Part shown: positions 5,705 through 9,157 of the stretch, piece by piece
Layout of the letters: each line of letters opens with the position of its first letter
How positions within the stretch are numbered: the first letter of the stretch is position 1
From: Lactobacillus sp.
Lineage (GTDB): Bacteria; Bacillota; Bacilli; Lactobacillales; Lactobacillaceae
Direction: 5' to 3'
Assembly: GCA_014803905.1 (NCBI GenBank)
Contig: JAAVAW010000022.1
Location: 8,414 to 17,570, forward strand
Length of the DNA: 9,157 nt
Translations under genes and position numbers: made by a program
The notes under the pieces: model-generated
The model's input: the letters and a program-made list of their open reading frames with translations, nothing else
Database searches by the model: none
What the model was told of the DNA's origin: nothing

Positions 5705-6445
5705 ATGTCTTTAAAAATTGAACATCTTAGTGGTGGTTATTCTGGGGTTACTGTCATTAAAGATGTAAACCTAACTATTAACCCAGGCCAAGTAGTAGGG
5801 TTAATTGGACTTAATGGAGCTGGGAAATCAACAACTATCAAGCATTTACTCGGTTTAATCCGCATGCAAAAAGGAAGCATTAGTCTAAATGATATTAACT
5901 TAATGCAAAATCCAAGTGAATTTAAAAAGATGGTGGCCTATATTCCTGAAACCCCTATCCTATATCCAGAATTAACTTTAAAAGAGCATTTAGAGTTAGT
6001 AATGCTTACCTATGGTTTGGATCAAGATAAAGCATGGAAACGAGCACACGAATTATGTAAAATGTTCCGCTTGGATAATAAATTAGATTGGTTACCAATC
6101 AATTTTTCTAAAGGAATGAAGCAAAAGGTAATGATTGTTACTGCTTTTTTGGCAAATGCCGACCTTTTAGTAATTGATGAACCATTTACTGGACTTGATC
6201 CACTAGCAGTTGCCAATTTAATTGATTTAATTAAAGAATCCGTGGCACAAAATAAAATGGTGTTAATGACAACTCATGTATTAGCTGAAGCACAAGAAGT
6301 AGTACAAAAGTTTGCAGTTTTGAATGATGGTACTATTCAAACTGAAGGTAATTTAGATGAGATTCGCAAATTTTATGGACTTAAACCAACAGATTCGTTT
6401 GATCATTTATACCAAATTTTGAACCAGGAGCAAAAGCATGAATAA
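5705..6445 (+). CDS. ecsA: EcsA, ABC transporter ATP-binding subunit
   Basis: Encodes 246 residues with a complete ABC ATPase: Walker A GLNGAGKST (35-43), signature FSKGMKQK (134-141), Walker B LLVIDEP (154-160, catalytic E159), D-loop GLDP (163-166) and switch H191. In the Q-loop position it reads YIPETPILYPELT, with Glu82 where most ABC proteins have Gln; IPETP is typical of the Ecs family as I recall it. EcsA powers the membrane partner EcsB. In B. subtilis the system affects protein secretion, regulated intramembrane proteolysis and competence, with the transported substrate debated. The ribosome site AAGGAG ends eight bases before the ATG. The end of the gene overlaps ecsB by eight bases. 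A generic multidrug ABC ATPase is the alternative, but the ecsB partner and the hit neighbour make EcsA likely. Confidence 0.92.
   Translation: MSLKIEHLSGGYSGVTVIKDVNLTINPGQVVGLIGLNGAGKSTTIKHLLGLIRMQKGSISLNDINLMQNPSEFKKMVAYIPETPILYPELTLKEHLELVMLTYGLDQDKAWKRAHELCKMFRLDNKLDWLPINFSKGMKQKVMIVTAFLANADLLVIDEPFTGLDPLAVANLIDLIKESVAQNKMVLMTTHVLAEAQEVVQKFAVLNDGTIQTEGNLDEIRKFYGLKPTDSFDHLYQILNQEQKHE
6426..6430 (+). promoter_or_regulatory. Ribosome binding site of ecsB inside ecsA
   Basis: AGGAG lies seven bases before the ecsB ATG at 6438 and within the last codons of ecsA, whose stop is at 6443-6445. This fixes the overlapping ecsB start and indicates translational coupling of the ATPase and membrane subunits. 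Confidence 0.8.
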
Positions 6446-7646
6446 TATTGTTAAAAAAAGACTTAATGCTAATTTTAAACGGTCAATGCATTATTTAACT
6501 CTTGTTTTTAATGACTTCTTTATTCTAGCCTTAATCTTTTTATTTGGTGCTTTAATGTTTTGGTATGCCCAAAATATTAAGAAATGGCCACATGATTTGT
6601 GGTTCTATAAACCTTTAATTGCCTTGATTTGGACAGTTATCTTAGGCTTTGGAAATTTTGTCACACTTTTCAAAAAGGCGGACGAACAATTTTTATTTAA
6701 TGAAGATGATCAAATAAAAGAGTATTTTAAACCCTTATATCGCCATAGTTTAATTTTGCCTATTATTTTGATTGTTCTGGTTTCAGGTTTGCTATTTCCG
6801 TTTGCTACATTAAGAGCAGGAGTTTCTATTAATGCATTAGTTTCAACAACAGTAGGCCTAGTGATTGCAAAAAATATCCAATTCCATTTAATTGCACGAT
6901 CCTTTTATTTTAATAATAAGGAATATTACAATTACTGGATGTTTTTATTAGTTAACTATATTTTTATTCTCTTATCGATTCAGCTTAGCTATTTATCATG
7001 GCTTTACCTTGTCTTAACGTTAATTGGGTGGGAGGTAGTTCTACATTTAAAACAAGGAAAAGCCTTTAACTGGTATAAGGCGATTGACTATGAAGAAAGA
7101 CGCCAAGACTTAGTTAATAACTTTTACAGTATGTTTACGGACGTACCTGAAAAGAAGGTTAAGATCAAACGTAGAAAATACTTTGATATTTTTCTTACTC
7201 ACAAAAAACAAACCCCTAATACTTTTCTTTATCAACGAGTTTTGTTACGTGATCCAGAATATAGCAATTTATTATTACGAATGATGATCTTTTCAGTTTT
7301 ATTATCTTGGGCATTGCAGGATTATATTTGGTCAGGGGCAATTGGAGCTCTAATTATCTTCTTGACCTTGTACCAGTTAATTCCTTTAGGAATCGTTTAT
7401 GAACATAATGTTATGTATCATGTACAGCCTATGCCTATGGCAAAAAGAGGACAGGCTCTAGCCAGAGTCTTACAAAAAGGGATGCTAATAGAATGGGTAG
7501 TAATTAGTGCTGGAATTATCGTCTTTTCACCACAAAAATTATTGGCAATTGGTATGAGTATTGGATTATTAATCTTCACTTTTGCTTTACTTTATGGCTA
7601 CTTACCATTGCGAATAGAAAAATTATTTAAAAAAGTTAGATATTAA
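6438..7646 (+). CDS. ecsB: EcsB, ABC transporter membrane subunit
   Basis: Encodes 402 residues, close to other EcsB proteins. Hydrophobic stretches suggest about eight to ten membrane segments, at roughly 19-43, 58-78, 104-123, 130-147, 166-184, 187-205, 278-296, 298-318, 350-365 and 367-388. A polar loop of about 70 residues (206-277), probably cytoplasmic, carries the basic VPEKKVKIKRRKYFDIF segment and a short LLRDPEYSNL. There is no cleavable signal peptide; the N-terminus is basic. It works with EcsA, and its start overlaps the end of ecsA by eight bases. No EcsC-like gene follows; trmB comes next after 18 bases. The membrane-protein role is clear. The EcsB name rests on partner, length and layout, with sequence resemblance judged from memory. 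Confidence 0.88.
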   Translation: MNNIVKKRLNANFKRSMHYLTLVFNDFFILALIFLFGALMFWYAQNIKKWPHDLWFYKPLIALIWTVILGFGNFVTLFKKADEQFLFNEDDQIKEYFKPLYRHSLILPIILIVLVSGLLFPFATLRAGVSINALVSTTVGLVIAKNIQFHLIARSFYFNNKEYYNYWMFLLVNYIFILLSIQLSYLSWLYLVLTLIGWEVVLHLKQGKAFNWYKAIDYEERRQDLVNNFYSMFTDVPEKKVKIKRRKYFDIFLTHKKQTPNTFLYQRVLLRDPEYSNLLLRMMIFSVLLSWALQDYIWSGAIGALIIFLTLYQLIPLGIVYEHNVMYHVQPMPMAKRGQALARVLQKGMLIEWVVISAGIIVFSPQKLLAIGMSIGLLIFTFALLYGYLPLRIEKLFKKVRY

Positions 7647-7664
7647 GTTAAAAAAGGAGATTGC

Positions 7665-8324
7665 ATGAGATTAAGAAATAAACCTTGGGCGCAAAAATTA
7701 GTTAAAGAACATCCTGAAGCTATTCTTAATGAACCTAGTATTGATGAAAAAATTAATTGGAACGAAAGATTTGCTGATTTTTCAAAACCATTAGCTATCG
7801 AAATTGGTTCTGGAAAAGGTCAATTTATTACTACATTAGCTAAAAAACATCCCGAAATGAATTTCATCGGCGTAGAATTACAGACTACTGCTGCCGGGAT
7901 GATTTTGAGAACTAAGCTTGAAGAGAAAATTGATAACTTGCAGTTAATGTGTGCTGATGCGGCTAATATAGCTTACTATTTGCCAGAAAATAGTGTCGAT
8001 GTTCTTTACCTTAATTTTTCTGATCCGTGGCCTAAAACGCGTCATGAAAAACGCCGTTTAACTTATAAGATTTTTTTGGATAAGTATCGTAAGGTCTTAA
8101 AGCCAGAAGGTCACTTAGAATTTAAGACTGATAATCGTGGCTTATTTGAATATAGTTTAGTAAGCATGAATAATTATGGGATGAAATTTGAACATGTAAG
8201 TGTAGATTTACATCATGATAATGATGAAATTGCTCAACGAAATGTTGAAACCGAATATGAACATAAATTTGCTGCCAAAGGTAATCCAATTTATTGTTTA
8301 CATGCTTCATTTATAGAAGAATAA
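7665..8324 (+). CDS. trmB: tRNA (guanine-N7-)-methyltransferase TrmB
   Basis: Encodes 219 residues, full length for bacterial TrmB. It is a Rossmann-fold, S-adenosylmethionine-dependent enzyme that forms 7-methylguanosine at position 46 of tRNA variable loops. Visible motifs are the SAM-binding EIGSGKGQF (46-54), acidic GVELQ (69-73) at the end of strand 2, CADAAN (96-101), the family signature SDPWPKTRHEKRRL (119-132) with the catalytic Asp region, TDN (155-157), and the C-terminal TEYEHKF (196-202) used for tRNA and substrate contacts. The start at 7665 has a strong AAGGAG five bases upstream (7654-7659). It is the last gene of the ecsA-ecsB-trmB run, 18 bases after ecsB, and is followed by a perfect hairpin terminator. 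No functional tie to Ecs is evident; the linkage appears to be only transcriptional. Confidence 0.96.
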   Translation: MRLRNKPWAQKLVKEHPEAILNEPSIDEKINWNERFADFSKPLAIEIGSGKGQFITTLAKKHPEMNFIGVELQTTAAGMILRTKLEEKIDNLQLMCADAANIAYYLPENSVDVLYLNFSDPWPKTRHEKRRLTYKIFLDKYRKVLKPEGHLEFKTDNRGLFEYSLVSMNNYGMKFEHVSVDLHHDNDEIAQRNVETEYEHKFAAKGNPIYCLHASFIEE

Positions 8325-8366
8325 AAAACTCCATTACTGTTAATTTAAACAGTAATGGAGTTTTTT
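8323..8366. terminator. Bidirectional terminator between trmB and the substrate-binding protein gene
   Basis: Nineteen-base perfect arms (8323-8341 and 8348-8366) surround a six-base loop. The outer ends are six A and six T, so the hairpin has a U tract on both strands. It overlaps the trmB stop codon on one side and lies 11 bases from the stop of the minus-strand gene on the other. Confidence 0.93.
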
Positions 8367-8376
8367 GATACAAATT

Positions 8377-9157
8377 TTATTTAGTAAGATCCGCACCAAA
8401 GTATTTCTTTGAAAGTTTGGCTACAGTGCCATCATTTAATAATTCTTGCATGGCTTTATTGTAAGAAGCACGTAGTTTGGTATCTTTCTTGTTAAAGACG
8501 GCTGAAATATCATCGGGTTTGACATCTTTAGAAATATCAATTGCCTTTAAACCTTTAGTGCTGTTCTTTTTACGATAAGTATACCAAGCACCAGATGAAT
8601 TAACTTCACCATCTACGCGGCCGTCTCTGACCATCCCAATAGCGGTTGAAAAATCACCATTAGGCACTACTGTTGCACCATATTTTTTGGCAATTGCTGC
8701 ATTTTCAGTTCCAATACCGGCTACGATTCTTTTACCTTTAACTTCTTTAATTTCTTTAATTTTGCTACTTGCTGGCACAATTAAAATTGAACGAGATTTG
8801 ATGTACGGAATCGAATAATCGTAATGTTTAGCTCGTTCTGGCGTTGGCGTCATATCATTCATAATAAGGTCAAATTTTCCTGTCCCAAGACCTGCTACTA
8901 ATGAATCCCACTTAGTTGGAACAAACTTGGCTTTCATTCCCATTTTTTTGGCTACTGCCTGCCCAAGTTCAACTTCAAAACCAGTTAATTTACCATCTTT
9001 ACGATAAGAATAAGGAGCATAGGTTCCTTCAAGACCAATAATCAAAGTTTTTTTATTGCTATCGGCTTTTTTATCATCGTTATTAGCCGTTGCCCAAGCA
9101 AAAATTCCTAAACTTGCCACGATAAGAGCAATAATTGTCATTGTAATTTTTTTCCAA
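8377..9157 (-). CDS. Amino-acid (cystine-type) ABC transporter substrate-binding protein, N-terminus cut by the window
   Basis: A periplasmic-binding-protein type 3 fold; residues are numbered from the Met at 9141. It opens with LIIGLEGTYAPYSYRKDG (33-50) and GKLTGFEVELG (50-60), then TKWDSLVAGLGTGKFDLI (76-93), PERAKHYDYSIPY (101-113), and ends LSKKYFGADLTK. GLEGTY, the LTGFEVE run and the FGADLTK-like ending recall cystine-binding proteins (FliY/TcyJ type), so cystine or a related amino acid is the best guess. The frame stays open past the ATG at 9141 to the edge, reading W-K-K-I-T before that Met. Those lysines look like the basic start of the signal peptide, and no good ribosome site precedes 9141, so the true start probably lies outside. 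The hydrophobic segment (3-17) is not followed by a lipobox Cys; the visible protein has no Cys. Permease and ATPase genes would be beyond the right edge. Confidence 0.88.
   Translation of the reverse strand, partial: WKKITMTIIALIVASLGIFAWATANNDDKKADSNKKTLIIGLEGTYAPYSYRKDGKLTGFEVELGQAVAKKMGMKAKFVPTKWDSLVAGLGTGKFDLIMNDMTPTPERAKHYDYSIPYIKSRSILIVPASSKIKEIKEVKGKRIVAGIGTENAAIAKKYGATVVPNGDFSTAIGMVRDGRVDGEVNSSGAWYTYRKKNSTKGLKAIDISKDVKPDDISAVFNKKDTKLRASYNKAMQELLNDGTVAKLSKKYFGADLTK

Noticed and set aside
6022..6216. Minus-strand open frame inside ecsA.
   Set aside because: It lies opposite the ABC signature and Walker B coding region with no start signal.
8122..8310. Minus-strand open frame inside trmB.
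   Set aside because: It lies opposite the conserved C-terminal TrmB motifs and would begin at the trmB terminator.

Overview
The window is AT-rich and reads as the chromosome of a low-GC Gram-positive bacterium, most likely a Lactobacillus of the acidophilus/gasseri/johnsonii type. That is an inference from codon use, strong AGGAG-type ribosome sites and gene order, not a database match. It holds eleven protein genes packed tightly and no RNA genes, insertion sequences, CRISPR or phage genes. The gene order resembles the Bacillus subtilis yhaN-yhaM / prsA / yhaH / hit / ecsAB neighbourhood, so this is mostly conserved core genome.

Layout. (1) Bases 1-1492, plus strand: the 3' end of a YhaN-like SMC/Rad50-type ATPase, then yhaM (3'-5' exoribonuclease, OB fold plus HD domain), closed by a hairpin terminator. 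(2) Bases 1499-3237, plus strand: a promoter and a two-gene unit, a small ACT-domain protein and a DUF711/UPF0210 protein with a PFL-like fold. It ends in a perfect bidirectional terminator. (3) Bases 3246-5604, minus strand, read right to left: hit (HIT-family nucleotide hydrolase/transferase), two small YtxH-like membrane proteins, a minus-strand terminator, then prsA (lipoprotein foldase). (4) Bases 5605-8366, plus strand: a divergent promoter region and the operon ecsA-ecsB-trmB (ABC ATPase, its membrane partner, and tRNA m7G46 methyltransferase), closed by a second bidirectional terminator. (5) Bases 8377-9157, minus strand: an amino-acid (cystine-type) ABC transporter substrate-binding protein whose N-terminus runs off the right edge.

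Functional links. PrsA, Ecs and the YtxH-like proteins all act at or in the cell envelope: PrsA folds exported proteins, and EcsAB is tied to secretion and membrane proteolysis in relatives. YhaM and YhaN act on nucleic acids. The ACT/DUF711 pair has no established biochemical role and is the least understood unit. I see no convincing novel defence or mobile system. The points most worth a second look are the ACT/DUF711 pair, the acidic repeat tail on one YtxH-like protein, a changed parvulin motif in PrsA, and a substrate-binding protein with no lipoprotein cysteine.
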